The position numbers and the translations under genes are program-made. A DNA stretch of 64,000 nt from Arcicella sp034931005 (GTDB taxonomy: Bacteria > Bacteroidota > Bacteroidia > Cytophagales > Spirosomataceae), in assembly GCF_034931005.1 (NCBI RefSeq), contig NZ_JAYGIN010000010.1:62001-126000 (forward strand). The letters are read 5' to 3'. The notes beneath the pieces are model-generated. The model was not told the DNA's origin and made no database searches. It saw only the letters and a list, made by a program, of their open reading frames with translations. Shown here one piece after another: positions 33,826-43,009 of this stretch (position 1 is the stretch's first letter; the number at the start of each line of letters is the position of its first letter).

Positions 33826-35889
33826 ATGAAACAAATTACATTTTTAGCACTATTGTTGTGCTTTTTCAAACCTTTTGCCCAAGAATATCCCCGCAAAGAA
33901 ATCAATATCAGAAACTTCATTCAAGATATTGTGGGCAATCCAGACGGTGGTATCAATGAAGATTTATTTGAATCGCTCTACCAAAATTATTTGAATCCTA
34001 TTGATTTGAATAAGGTCAATCGTCAACAATTAGCGTCGGTTTATGTCCTCTCCGAAAAACAACTTAATTCATTCTTTTCTTATCGCCAAAAAGCAGGTAA
34101 CTTATTGTCAATCTATGAGTTACAAGCCATTCCTGATTTCGATTTATCAACGATTTACAAACTAATTCCTTTCGTAGCGGTAAAATCCGATGGACTTTCT
34201 TTTGGTACATTAACTGATGGCTTTTCGGGTTCAAACCAGTATTTACTGTTGCGATATGCCCAAATATTGGAAACTAAAAAAGGTTTTACCGAACCTGACT
34301 CTCGGAGTAAAGTACGGTATGAAGGTTCTCCAATGAAGCTATACGCCCGTTATAAAATGTATTCGTCCAAAGACTTTAGTTTGGGCTTTACTGTCGAAAA
34401 AGACGAAGGAGAAAGCCAATTGACTGATTTTAAGTCATTTCACTTACAATTTCAAAACAAAGGACATTGGAAAAATATCACTTTAGGTGACTATCAATTA
34501 CAATTAGGACAAGGATTAATTTCGTCCGCAGGTTTTTATATTGGCAAAGGTTCTGAAACAGTTTTGACCATTCGTAGAAATCATTTAGGCGTAAGACCTT
34601 ATACTTCCGCTTTGGAAAACAACTTTTTTAGAGGTGCAGCCGCTACTTATCAGTTAGGGAAATTTGAAGTAACAGGATTTTACTCAAGGTTAAATCGGGA
34701 TGGAAATATTATTCAAGACAAAACCACCAATTTGGAATATGCCTCTTCCTTACAAACGTCTGGTTTACATCGAACTCCCTCAGAAATTGCTGATAAAGGC
34801 AGCATTTTTGAAGAAAATATCGGAACTGATATTACTTTTAAAAATAAAGACAATACGTTTCAAATTGGCTTTACGGCTCTGAAAACCAACTTCGACAAAA
34901 CGCTCCAAAAAGCGGAAAAAGATTATAATTTGTATGAATTTTCGGGAAATGAAAATATTTTGACGGGTTTTCATTACAGTTATAACTATCAGAATTTCAA
35001 TCTTTTCGGGGAAGTAGCACGGTCAAGCAGCGGCAGTATCGGGACAGTTTCGGGCGTATTGGCGAGTTTGGGGAAACGAACGGATTTTTCCATTTTATTC
35101 CGAAAATATGACCGTGATTTTCACAGTTTTTATGCTAATGGGTTTTCAGAAAACTCCAGAAATATCAATGAAACAGGTTTGTATGTTGGCATAAAACACG
35201 CCTTGAATAAAAAGTGGTCGGTTTCAGCTTATTTTGATTATTTTCAGTTTCCTTGGTATCGCTATTTGGTGGATAAAATGCCGACAACTGGCTTTGATTA
35301 TTTGGGAAGAATCAGCTACCAACCACAGAAAAATCTTCAAATTTTCTTCCAATTCAGACAAGAAAATAAAGAAGAAAATACTAAAATCACTGAAACGTAC
35401 CTCGACAAAGGCAAGGAGAAAACTCGTGAAATTACCGTGGTTCGAGACAGAATTCGGAACGTTTTTATTGCCAATTTAGACTATAAAATTTCTAAAACGT
35501 TGAATCTCCAAACCAGAGCTTCTTATAGCACTTATCAGTTTGATGGGCAAGAATTTACACAAGGTTTTGCCATTGCCCAAGATGTTAATGCAGACTTTGG
35601 AAAACTCTCATTATCAGGACGTTTAGCATTTTTCAAAACCGATGATTACGATAATCGGCAATATTTTTATGAGCAAGATGTTTTGTATGCCTTTGCATTT
35701 CCAGCCTATTATCAGCACGGAATTAGGCACTATTTAATAGCTCAGTACAAAATTTCTCGAAATGTAGATGCGTGGGTACGTTGGGCAAGAACGGATTTAT
35801 TTAACGGAGGTATTTTCAGTTCTGGTTTGGAGGAAATTCCTTTATCACATCGGTCGGAAGTGAAAATGCAGATTCGTTTACATTTTTAA
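33826..35889 (+). CDS. Exported helix-hairpin-helix plus beta-barrel protein
   Basis: A 687-residue protein; signal peptide 1-18 (FLALLLCFFKPFAQ). Residues about 60-125 carry two ComEA-like helix-hairpin-helix units (PIDLNKVNRQQLASVYVLS, LSIYELQAIPDFDLSTIYKL). The remaining 550 residues are alternating aromatic strands ending EVKMQIRLHF, a barrel-like C-terminus for the outer membrane. This domain order is common and uncharacterised in Bacteroidota. A DNA-uptake role is conceivable because of the HhH units but not shown. Followed after 39 bp by a toxin-antitoxin pair. Confidence 0.8.
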   Translation: MKQITFLALLLCFFKPFAQEYPRKEINIRNFIQDIVGNPDGGINEDLFESLYQNYLNPIDLNKVNRQQLASVYVLSEKQLNSFFSYRQKAGNLLSIYELQAIPDFDLSTIYKLIPFVAVKSDGLSFGTLTDGFSGSNQYLLLRYAQILETKKGFTEPDSRSKVRYEGSPMKLYARYKMYSSKDFSLGFTVEKDEGESQLTDFKSFHLQFQNKGHWKNITLGDYQLQLGQGLISSAGFYIGKGSETVLTIRRNHLGVRPYTSALENNFFRGAAATYQLGKFEVTGFYSRLNRDGNIIQDKTTNLEYASSLQTSGLHRTPSEIADKGSIFEENIGTDITFKNKDNTFQIGFTALKTNFDKTLQKAEKDYNLYEFSGNENILTGFHYSYNYQNFNLFGEVARSSSGSIGTVSGVLASLGKRTDFSILFRKYDRDFHSFYANGFSENSRNINETGLYVGIKHALNKKWSVSAYFDYFQFPWYRYLVDKMPTTGFDYLGRISYQPQKNLQIFFQFRQENKEENTKITETYLDKGKEKTREITVVRDRIRNVFIANLDYKISKTLNLQTRASYSTYQFDGQEFTQGFAIAQDVNADFGKLSLSGRLAFFKTDDYDNRQYFYEQDVLYAFAFPAYYQHGIRHYLIAQYKISRNVDAWVRWARTDLFNGGIFSSGLEEIPLSHRSEVKMQIRLHF

Positions 35890-35928
35890 TTTTCAAAAAT
35901 ATAACATAACTTGTTATACACATACACT

Positions 35929-36231
35929 ATGACAGTTGAATTTATATCAGAAGAACTACTGAGTCTATATATTGGCAATCAAAAAGGAAAGCCTAAATTT
36001 CAAGAAAGTGTTTTACGACAATATCGAAAAGTAATTGATTTAATGCTTTCAGTTGAAAGTATAACAGATTTGCGACAATTTAAGTCTCTTAACCTTCATA
36101 CACTTGAACGAGATTTAGTTGGAAAATTTGCAGTACGAGTTAATATGAAATATAGAATTGTATTTTCTTTGATAGAGGATGAAATTCAAATTGAAGGTGT
36201 TTTAGTTGAAGACTTAACAGATTATCATTAA
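35929..36231 (+). CDS. higB: RelE/HigB-type toxin (mRNA interferase-like)
   Basis: About 100 residues from the ATG at 35929 (MTVEFISEELL); an upstream in-frame start at 35911 is possible. The RelE-fold pattern is present: RKVIDLMLSVESITDLRQF, LHTLERDLVGKFAVRVNMKYRIVF and a final strand IQIEGVLVEDLTDYH. HigB toxins cleave mRNA on the ribosome. The antitoxin gene starts 2 bp after its stop, in the toxin-first order typical of higBA. Confidence 0.88.
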   Translation: MTVEFISEELLSLYIGNQKGKPKFQESVLRQYRKVIDLMLSVESITDLRQFKSLNLHTLERDLVGKFAVRVNMKYRIVFSLIEDEIQIEGVLVEDLTDYH

Positions 36232-36233
36232 AA

Positions 36234-36581
36234 ATGGGAAAAACATTCAAAATAACAGCAAATATTCTTCCTGCAAATCCAACTCACCCTGGAATTATTT
36301 TGCAAGACGAAATGAAAGAAAGGCAACTTACACAAAAGCAACTTTCTGATTTATTAGGAGTTAGCCAGCCCCTTTTGAGTGAAATTATTAATCAAAAAAG
36401 ACGTATTTCAATTGAAATGGCGTTGAAATTAGAAAGTGCTTTAGAAACTCCAGCAGAAACATGGCTTAATCTTCAAAAACGTTACGATTATGTAACTACT
36501 TATCAACGGAATCAGAAATTATTAGAGAAACTACAATTATCTCAACAACGGAAAAAATCGCTTTTGGAAGCATTGGCTTAA
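36234..36581 (+). CDS. higA: HigA-type antitoxin, XRE family
   Basis: A 115-residue antitoxin. The core HPGIILQDEMKERQLTQKQL, LLGVSQPLLSEIIN and KRRISIEMALKLESALET is the HigA/VapI-type helix-turn-helix, and TWLNLQKRYD is the usual follow-on. It neutralises HigB and should repress its own promoter. It is followed 13 bp later by a TatD gene on the same strand, so read-through could couple the pair to tatD and ppa. Confidence 0.92.
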   Translation: MGKTFKITANILPANPTHPGIILQDEMKERQLTQKQLSDLLGVSQPLLSEIINQKRRISIEMALKLESALETPAETWLNLQKRYDYVTTYQRNQKLLEKLQLSQQRKKSLLEALA

Positions 36582-36594
36582 TATTTCAGAAACT

Positions 36595-37269
36595 ATGCCC
36601 AAATTCATAGACATTCACACACATAACCAAACAACAGAAGAAAATACTTTAAAAATCGTTAATGCACCACAATCTCATTCCTTTTCGGTGCAAACGCCAA
36701 ACCTATTTTCACTTGGGCTTCATCCTTGGTATTTAGATAAAAACACCATTGAAAATGACTTTGAAAAATTAGAACAAAGTGCTAAAAATCAACAAGTTGT
36801 TATGATTGGTGAATGTGGTTTGGACAGAAATATTGATATAGATTTAGCTTTTCAAACAGATATTTTCATTCGACAAATTCAATTAGCCGAACGTTTACAA
36901 AAACCCGTAGTTATTCACTGTGTACGAGCTTTCCCCGAAATAATTGCGATTAAAAAGAAATTACAACCTTCCATTCCGATGATTATTCATGGCTTTAATA
37001 ACAATTCTCAAATTTGTGAACAACTCATTGAACATCAATTTTATATCTCTTTGGGGGCAGCTTTAATCAATCCAAATTCTAATGCAAGCAAAGTAATTAA
37101 GATGATTCCAAAAGAAAAACTGTTTTTGGAAACAGACGATAAAAATTGCACAATATCAAGTATATTTGCACTTGCATCTGCATATAGCAATGTACCAATT
37201 GAAATATTACAAGAAATAATAATAAATAATTTTAATCGGATATTCAGTAATCAAAACCTTGAAACATGA
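36595..37269 (+). CDS. TatD-family metal-dependent hydrolase
   Basis: A 224-residue protein with the amidohydrolase-fold metal ligands FIDIHTH at the start, MIGECGLDR (Glu ligand) near 62, PVVIHCVRAF, IIHGFNNN and the final Asp in FLETDD. TatD proteins are 3'-5' DNases or D-aminoacyl-tRNA deacylase-related enzymes; this one is short compared with the usual 255-260 residues, with a brief N-terminal lid. Overlaps the ppa start by 4 bp (ATGA), so the two are translationally coupled. Confidence 0.88.
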   Translation: MPKFIDIHTHNQTTEENTLKIVNAPQSHSFSVQTPNLFSLGLHPWYLDKNTIENDFEKLEQSAKNQQVVMIGECGLDRNIDIDLAFQTDIFIRQIQLAERLQKPVVIHCVRAFPEIIAIKKKLQPSIPMIIHGFNNNSQICEQLIEHQFYISLGAALINPNSNASKVIKMIPKEKLFLETDDKNCTISSIFALASAYSNVPIEILQEIIINNFNRIFSNQNLET

Positions 37270-37964
37270 GAAAGAGAGTTAGAAAACAAAAACCAGAAAT
37301 AGTACCTGCCAAAGTTTCTACTTCCCCGACTGTTTATCCACCAATAAGTATGCAAAGAAATTTTTACAAATCGCACCCTTGGCACGGCATCCAAATCGGA
37401 GAAGATATGCCTAAAGTTGTTACCGCATTTATTGAAATTGTACCAACTGATACCGTTAAATACGAAATCGATAAAGAAACTGGTTATTTGAAAATTGACC
37501 GTCCGCAGAAATTCTCTAACATCGTTCCTGCCCTTTACGGTTTTGTGCCACAAACATATTGCGGAGAAGGTACGGCGGTTTTGGCTCGTGAAAAATCTGG
37601 TAAAGAAATTGAAAAAGGTGATGGCGACCCATTAGATATTTTGGTTTTGACAGAAAGAACAATCACTCACGGAGATATTCTTTGTCAGGCTATTCCAATC
37701 GGTGGTATCAGAATGATTGATAAAGGTGAAGCTGATGATAAAATTATTGCCGTTTTGAAAGGCGATTCTCTTTATGGCAAATGGACTGATATTACTGAAT
37801 GTCCAAAACCAATTATCGACCGTTTGGTTCACTACTTTTTGACTTACAAAAATATCCCTGGAGAAGAAAAAGTTGCCGTTGATATTGACGAAGTTTATGG
37901 TGCAGCAATGGCTCACGAAGTTATCTTGAAATCAAGAGAAGATTACAGAAACTTGGTAGGATAG
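37266..37964 (+). CDS. ppa: Inorganic pyrophosphatase (family I)
   Basis: A 232-residue enzyme that hydrolyses pyrophosphate to drive biosynthesis. The signature DGDPLDILVL gives the metal-binding Asp119, Asp121 and Asp124; KFSNIVPALYGFVPQTYCG and KGEADDKIIAV are also typical. The first 28 residues are basic and unlike the core, so an alternative start at Met29 (37350) is possible; the 4-bp overlap with tatD favours the longer form. Followed by a long inverted element and a clean terminator. Confidence 0.95.
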   Translation: MRKRVRKQKPEIVPAKVSTSPTVYPPISMQRNFYKSHPWHGIQIGEDMPKVVTAFIEIVPTDTVKYEIDKETGYLKIDRPQKFSNIVPALYGFVPQTYCGEGTAVLAREKSGKEIEKGDGDPLDILVLTERTITHGDILCQAIPIGGIRMIDKGEADDKIIAVLKGDSLYGKWTDITECPKPIIDRLVHYFLTYKNIPGEEKVAVDIDEVYGAAMAHEVILKSREDYRNLVG

Positions 37965-37972
37965 TTTTAAAA

Positions 37973-38137
37973 TACGGAATTATCTACTATTTGTCGGAAG
38001 ACAAAATTAGACCACGGATAGAACAGATAAAACAGATTTACACTGATTTTTCTTTAAATTTATCCGTGTAAATCCGTTGAATCAGTACAATCTGTGGTCT
38101 AATTTTATTCTGCGACAAATTGTAGATAGTTCCGTTA
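37973..38137. repeat. 165-bp inverted element after ppa
   Basis: Outer arms about 45 nt with few mismatches (ACGGAATTATCTAC... with ...GTAGATAGTTCCGT), containing perfect 13-bp AAAATTAGACCAC at 38003-38015 and its complement at 38094-38106. The interior consists of short ACAGAT/ATCTGT and ATCCGTG words. A second copy of the core is at 41276-41385. Confidence 0.85.
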
Positions 38138-38146
38138 AAATATTTA

Positions 38147-38180
38147 GGTTTCGATATTTAAAAGTATCGAAACCTTTTTT
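38147..38180. terminator. Bidirectional terminator between ppa and the barrel gene
   Basis: 10-bp stem GGTTTCGATA/TATCGAAACC, 8-nt loop, six Ts, ending two bases before the minus-strand stop codon. Confidence 0.88.
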
Positions 38181-38181
38181 A

Positions 38182-38640
38182 TTACTTTCCTCCAAAATGA
38201 TACCCTACACCCAACCAAGCCCTAAATTGTCCCGCAGCTCCATCGTATTGTACATAAGGTCCAAATTCAAAATTGATACTTACTTTTGGTGCTTCTTTAA
38301 ACGGATAAGCACGCACGCCGAAACTACCAAAATAACCATTTACTAACCTTCTATTGTCAACTGCAGCACCAATAATTCCTAAATTTGCGCCACCGCCTGC
38401 GTAGAAATTCGCATTGCGTGAATACGCCAAATTAAACATCAAAGCAGGTTCTGTATTGAGAGAAGAAATAAACGAATTCATCTGAAAGCGGACATCTAAC
38501 CAAACTACCTTAGTAGGATTGGTAGCAATTGACAATTGTTGGGCATTTCCAAATGGATAATAGCTAATTGCTTGACAATAAACACTTTGTGAAACAAAAA
38601 AAAGCAAGATAACGATATAAATTCTGTGTAAAATTTTCAT
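38182..38640 (-). CDS. Small outer-membrane beta-barrel protein
   Basis: A 152-residue exported protein; signal peptide 1-22 (IVILLFFVSQSVYCQ). The mature 130 residues are alternating strands with Gly and aromatics (FYAGGGANLGIIG, VSINFEFGPYVQYDG) and end in WLGVGYHFGGK, typical of an OmpA-like or OmpW-like small barrel. No closer family recognised. The TPR gene upstream is on the same strand, 63 bp away, so the two may be co-transcribed. Confidence 0.65.
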   Translation of the reverse strand: MKILHRIYIVILLFFVSQSVYCQAISYYPFGNAQQLSIATNPTKVVWLDVRFQMNSFISSLNTEPALMFNLAYSRNANFYAGGGANLGIIGAAVDNRRLVNGYFGSFGVRAYPFKEAPKVSINFEFGPYVQYDGAAGQFRAWLGVGYHFGGK

Positions 38641-38703
38641 TGGGATTTGTGAGTATTAGAAAAATGAAATAATAACGAAAGTAGAAAATAATAATGGAAT
38701 TCG

Positions 38704-40185
38704 CTAAAAACCCATCTCATTCAAGGCGGCTTTGGCTTTATTATCTACCGAATTTTTATATTCATGTTTTTTGTAAGAAATTGCCTTTTCAAAATACATT
38801 TTGGCTTTCGATTTCTCATTTTTACGCTGAAAAATATAGCCTAATTGCAAAGCTGAACTCGCTCCAAACGACCAGCTTTGATTCTCCGAAAGCACAATGG
38901 CACGTTCAAATAACGGAATAGTTTGAGCCAAATTATTGAGTTTTTGAAAGATTCTTCCCTTACGATAATTGAACTCGGCACGGTCAGATATTTGGTCAAA
39001 ACTGTTTTCGGAATAAAGCTCTAAAAACTCCAAAGCCTTATCGTAATAACCACCATCAAAAGCTAAACGTGCTTTCATTAATACTTTTTGAGCGATTGGC
39101 TTTTGTGATTTTTTAGTAAGAAAATTCTCAGCAAACTTAGTGGCAGATTTATCTGATTCTACAATATTTTCACCAACTGTTTTGATTTTCCCTAAGAAAA
39201 ACACACCCTTAACTTCTTCATTACTAAGCCAATAACAAAGAAACAATTTATAATAAGTATCCTTCAGAAAATTGAACCCTTTATATTTAGCAAGAAAATT
39301 TTGGTACCATTTTATAGCTATTTGGTATTGTCCTTTCTGCAAAAAAATCTCTGCTTTAAGGTATTCTAAAAACGGGAAAGGCAAATAATTTTTATCGGTT
39401 TTATGATTCTCCAAAAGCGACAATGCGACCTCGCTCCTACCCTCTTTCATCAATGTAGTTATTCCAAAAAATATAAATAACTGATTATCATGACTTTGAC
39501 TTATGAAGTCTTGAAATTCTGTGAGTTTTTTTGGCGTAAATTTCAAAATATAAGCGTAAATCAAATAATTGATTAATTGGGCTTCATCTCCAAAAATTGT
39601 GTCTTTCGAAATAACATTTTGTATCTCCGCAAGCCCTTGCTTGATATTACCTTTCAGTCCCAAAACGTTGGCAACCCATTGATAATTTTCGGGTGTTGAA
39701 CCAATAAGAATATGCAGTAAACCGAGTGATTTTTGATTCGGAAGAAAATCTGGGAATTCTTTTGCATTGGCTTCTAATAATTTATACGCTTTGATAATCT
39801 CCCACGAGCCTTTTACCTCATGCCCAAATTTTAATTTTACAAAAGCCGAATGTAAATGTATTTCAGCTTGAATAAAACGATTATAAGGTAATTTCTTATC
39901 TAATTTTTTCACAAAATCCAACCTACTCTCCTGATTATCAACAAATTGTCCATAAAAAACTTTATCTTCTGTGATTAATAATTGAACTAAATCGGCATAA
40001 CTTTTCAAGTAAATTTTTACGCCATTATTACTTTTATCATTGTCGAGAATGGTTCTTCCAAGACTTAATTTTGTTTTTATAATTTCCGAATACGCTTTTT
40101 GCATCGTCGGATTAAACTCAAAATCTGTGGCTTGTGACTTTTGAAAAATAAGAGAAAAAAGGAGTATGAAAAGATTTTTTTGCAT
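38704..40185 (-). CDS. Exported TPR-repeat protein
   Basis: A 493-residue protein with a signal peptide (LFILLFSLIFQKSQA). The body is helical with TPR-like pairs; the clearest are near the C-terminus (AEFNYRKGRIFQKLNNLAQ and ALQLGYIFQRKNEKSKAKMYFEKA). A middle stretch, LLHILIGSTPENYQWVANVLG plus KGNIKQGLAEI, recalls the outer-membrane/TTC39-like TPR proteins of eukaryotes, but I cannot verify homology. Presumably a periplasmic scaffold. The upstream intergenic region contains repeat elements. Confidence 0.7.
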   Translation of the reverse strand: MQKNLFILLFSLIFQKSQATDFEFNPTMQKAYSEIIKTKLSLGRTILDNDKSNNGVKIYLKSYADLVQLLITEDKVFYGQFVDNQESRLDFVKKLDKKLPYNRFIQAEIHLHSAFVKLKFGHEVKGSWEIIKAYKLLEANAKEFPDFLPNQKSLGLLHILIGSTPENYQWVANVLGLKGNIKQGLAEIQNVISKDTIFGDEAQLINYLIYAYILKFTPKKLTEFQDFISQSHDNQLFIFFGITTLMKEGRSEVALSLLENHKTDKNYLPFPFLEYLKAEIFLQKGQYQIAIKWYQNFLAKYKGFNFLKDTYYKLFLCYWLSNEEVKGVFFLGKIKTVGENIVESDKSATKFAENFLTKKSQKPIAQKVLMKARLAFDGGYYDKALEFLELYSENSFDQISDRAEFNYRKGRIFQKLNNLAQTIPLFERAIVLSENQSWSFGASSALQLGYIFQRKNEKSKAKMYFEKAISYKKHEYKNSVDNKAKAALNEMGF

Positions 40186-40209
40186 TTCAGTACAACAGGT
40201 TTTGGGTCA

Positions 40210-40331
40210 TGGTACGCAGATTACGCAGATGCTTTGCAACGCAGATTTTATAGATTTTTAAAGAATTTAGTAATTTTCGGTCAGACGATAGTCAGAACGA
40301 ACTCGCAAAGGTAGTCCGACTATCGTCTGAC
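40210..40331. repeat. Repeat words and a 14-bp inverted repeat before the FAH gene
   Basis: 40210-40251 is a single arm of the family seen at 19920 (GTACGCAGATTACGCAGATG). It is followed by a perfect pair GTCAGACGATAGTC at 40280-40293 and complement at 40318-40331, loop 24 nt. Lies between two divergent genes. Confidence 0.75.
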
Positions 40332-40419
40332 ATTTAACCATAGAAAATATAATTAAGCACACATAAACATTAAATTTAAACTAATTTTAGTTTATCATTT
40401 CAAAACAATCAAAATCTCT

Positions 40420-41244
40420 ATGAAAATTTATAGAACAACACAAGGAATTATTATTGAAGCAAACGAAAAATTTTATCTTTCTAATGCCCAAAATTGGGAC
40501 ACTTACGTAAATCGTGATAATCTTTTTGACGAATTAAATGCTGAAATTCAAGAACTTAACGAATTTTCTTGGGACGGTTCTGGTATTCTTGCTCCTATTG
40601 TACAACAAGAAATTTGGGCTTCTGGCGTAACTTATATGCGTAGTCGTGAGGCAAGAATGGACGAATCAAAAGATTCGGGCGGAGCAGATTTTTATGCCAA
40701 AGTTTACGAAGCTGAACGTCCAGAATTATTCTTTAAATCTTCAGCGGCTCGTTGCGTAGGTACTGGTGAAAAAGTACGTATCCGTAAAGATTCAAAATGG
40801 AATGTGCCAGAGCCAGAATTGACGGTTTTTGCTACCTCAAATGGTAAAATTGTAGGTTATACCGTTGGTAACGATATGAGTTCAAGAGATATTGAAGGCG
40901 AAAACCCTTTGTATTTACCCCAAGCTAAAAGTTATGATAAAGCTGCCGCTATTGGACCTTGTTTGTACGTTCCGAATGGTGTAATCAATCCTGATACCCA
41001 AATTTCAATCGAAATTGTACGTGGAGGAAATGGTGTTTTTGCAGGTGACATTTCTATCAATAGAATCAAACGTGGATTGGACGAACTGGTGGGTTATTTG
41101 TTCCGAGAAATGTCTTTCCCAAGCGGGGCGTATTTGATGACAGGTACGGGCATTGTTCCTGATAATGACTTTACGCTTTTGAGTGGTGATGTTGTTAATA
41201 TTACCATTGAAGGCATCGGAACTTTGAGCAATGAGGTTGAATAG
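40420..41244 (+). CDS. Fumarylacetoacetate hydrolase-family enzyme (sugar-acid dehydratase-like)
   Basis: A 274-residue FAH-fold protein. Metal ligands appear in VPEPELTVF (E-x-E) and the following VGYTVGNDMSSRDIEG. The N-terminal part with GVTYMRSREARMDES is characteristic of the branch that includes 2-keto-3-deoxy sugar-acid dehydratases and related hydrolases rather than true fumarylacetoacetases. Likely cleaves or dehydrates a 2-keto acid from sugar degradation; the substrate is inference. Monocistronic. Confidence 0.85.
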   Translation: MKIYRTTQGIIIEANEKFYLSNAQNWDTYVNRDNLFDELNAEIQELNEFSWDGSGILAPIVQQEIWASGVTYMRSREARMDESKDSGGADFYAKVYEAERPELFFKSSAARCVGTGEKVRIRKDSKWNVPEPELTVFATSNGKIVGYTVGNDMSSRDIEGENPLYLPQAKSYDKAAAIGPCLYVPNGVINPDTQISIEIVRGGNGVFAGDISINRIKRGLDELVGYLFREMSFPSGAYLMTGTGIVPDNDFTLLSGDVVNITIEGIGTLSNEVE

Positions 41245-41275
41245 ATTGTTCCTACAATAAAATATGGACTACCCA

Positions 41276-41385
41276 AAATTAGACCACAGATGATACGGAT
41301 TATACAGATTTTCACAGATAAAATGATAAATAATCAGTGTAAATCTATTAAATCCGTGCCATCCGTGCCATCCGTGGTCTAATTT
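41276..41385. repeat. Second copy of the ATTAGACCAC inverted element
   Basis: AAATTAGACCAC at 41276-41287 pairs with 41374-41385. The interior has ACGGATTATACAGATT and three tandem ATCCGTGCC-like 9-mers. Between convergent genes, like the copy after ppa. Confidence 0.85.
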
Positions 41386-41406
41386 ATCTCACATACTAAT
41401 TTCTAC

Positions 41407-41916
41407 CTACAAAAAGCCTTTCAAAGCTCCCCAAAGTGCTTTTTTCTTTGGAATATCATTTTGTAAATTCGAGAGGGAATCGGAATAAATTAATTTAATG
41501 CCTTGCTGTTCAGTAAACTGATATGGATTTAGAGAAATCGGTAATTTAACAGTCGGCAAAGCTATTCCGAAGGTAATTAATTGATTTACCGATTTTTGTG
41601 CAATGATTTGGCTCAAATCTATCTCTCCAATTTTATCCAATTCAATCAAATCTATCGAATGAAAATCTAATTTTATCGCTACCAAAATTTTCCCAAGCAA
41701 TTCACTATCAGCAGGATTCAATGATTTCAATAAAATAATTACCTTACTTTTAGGCTGATAATAATTGGGTTTCACTTCCTCTATTTTGGGTTTCTCTTCC
41801 ACAACTTCCACTACGTTTTCAGAAGGTTTTTCAGGCTTAGAAAATTCATTCTCCAATAAATAAAGGTCTTCTTCTGCAAAAAGTTGTTTCAGAGCTATTG
41901 TATTGATTTCTAACAT
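41407..41916 (-). CDS. Uncharacterised cytoplasmic protein, last gene of a four-gene operon
   Basis: A 169-residue protein I do not recognise. The N-terminal 55 residues are acidic and low complexity (VVEVVEEKPKIEEVKP); then comes a small alpha/beta region (SKVIILLKSLNPADSELLG, QLITFGIALP) ending in KKKALWGALKGFL. The end SDSLSNLQNDIPKKKALW faintly resembles DNA polymerase III psi-like or uracil-glycosylase-like Bacteroidota proteins; this is a weak memory, not evidence. Its start overlaps the upstream hydrolase by 7 bp, so translation is coupled. Confidence 0.65.
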   Translation of the reverse strand: MLEINTIALKQLFAEEDLYLLENEFSKPEKPSENVVEVVEEKPKIEEVKPNYYQPKSKVIILLKSLNPADSELLGKILVAIKLDFHSIDLIELDKIGEIDLSQIIAQKSVNQLITFGIALPTVKLPISLNPYQFTEQQGIKLIYSDSLSNLQNDIPKKKALWGALKGFL

Positions 41917-42632
41917 TTTAATAAAAATTTACCAACAAATTTCAAACAATCTTCGGGTTCTTCAATCATTCCCATGTGTCCGACATTATCTAAAATTGAT
42001 GATGAGAAAAATTTAGGTATCATAATTTGAGATTTGGCATCTTCGGGTGATACACTTTTATCTTTTTCACCAATAATAAACATGACATTGCAACGCAAAG
42101 ACTTCAAAACCTGACGGCGGTCTGGGCGGTCACGCATGGCTAACATTCCAGCCGCCAACGCCTCAGCAGGAAATTGTGAGGCGTATTCTATGTGTCTTTC
42201 TATCACCTCTGGGTTGTGTTTTACAAATCCGTCAGCATATAAATTGGGCGTAGAAGTTTTGATAAATAACTCCGTTCCGTTTTTCAAGATAAACTCCGCA
42301 TTTTTAGCTCTCGCTGCCTTCTTTTCATCAGAATCTGCATAGGCAGTTGAGTGAAAAAGTCCAAGTCCTGCCACCATTGTTGGATATTTTTCAGCAAAAG
42401 CCAAAGCTACATAACCACCCATTGAGTGTCCAATTATTACGCAATTTTCAAAGCCTTTTTCTTGTATTTTTTCATGCACAAAATCTGCATAATCATCCAT
42501 ACTTTTCAAATGACTTAAACGAGCATAATCTGGCAAAATCAAGAAATAATCCTTTTGCAAAAATGGAACAAACCCTGCCCAAATGGTAGAGTCTTCGCCA
42601 AAACCGTGTAGTAAAACAACTGCTTTTTTCAT
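41910..42632 (-). CDS. Alpha/beta-fold hydrolase
   Basis: A 240-residue serine hydrolase. LLHGFGEDSTIW supplies the oxyanion loop, GHSMGGYVAL the nucleophile Ser, MFIIGEKDKSVSP the acid and NVGHMGMIEEPE the His. No signal peptide. The reaction cannot be assigned beyond ester or C-C bond hydrolysis. It overlaps the haemoglobin gene upstream by 4 bp and the next gene downstream by 7 bp, in a tight minus-strand operon. Confidence 0.9.
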   Translation of the reverse strand: MKKAVVLLHGFGEDSTIWAGFVPFLQKDYFLILPDYARLSHLKSMDDYADFVHEKIQEKGFENCVIIGHSMGGYVALAFAEKYPTMVAGLGLFHSTAYADSDEKKAARAKNAEFILKNGTELFIKTSTPNLYADGFVKHNPEVIERHIEYASQFPAEALAAGMLAMRDRPDRRQVLKSLRCNVMFIIGEKDKSVSPEDAKSQIMIPKFFSSSILDNVGHMGMIEEPEDCLKFVGKFLLKC

Positions 42633-43009
42633 AATGTTGAGGGCTTATTATTGAATTTTGAATTCATAATTTGTCCAATTTCTAAGGCTTTATTTTTAAC
42701 AAAGGTAGCATTTTCACCCACAAAAAGGCTATCTACCGTTGAAAACCAATGTGATAACCAATGTTCAAAACGCTCCGTAGTGAGTCCATGAGCCATATTT
42801 GCTTGGGCATGAGCCCACATCATTCCGCCCGTGTAACTACCTGTATCAAAAAGCCAATTTTCCCAAAAGTTCACCGCACGAGTTAAATGGCGTTTCCATT
42901 CTTCAGCAGGCATTTCAAAAATTGATGCCAGCAATGGGTCTTGATGGACATTTTCGTAAAATGTTTTTACTAAATTTTCAACGTCCGTTCTGTTACTAAT
43001 ATCTTGCAT
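42629..43009 (-). CDS. Group III truncated haemoglobin
   Basis: A 126-residue protein with the group III pattern: a short N-terminus (ISNRTDVENLVKTFYENVHQDPLLASIF), a WENWLFDTGSYTGGMMWAHA segment around the heme-proximal side, and HGLTTERFEHWLSHWFSTVD with the F-helix His. Group III truncated haemoglobins bind oxygen or nitric oxide; roles are poorly known. Its start lies 14 bp inside the end of the permease gene and its stop overlaps the hydrolase gene, so it is coupled on both sides. Confidence 0.9.
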   Translation of the reverse strand: MQDISNRTDVENLVKTFYENVHQDPLLASIFEMPAEEWKRHLTRAVNFWENWLFDTGSYTGGMMWAHAQANMAHGLTTERFEHWLSHWFSTVDSLFVGENATFVKNKALEIGQIMNSKFNNKPSTL

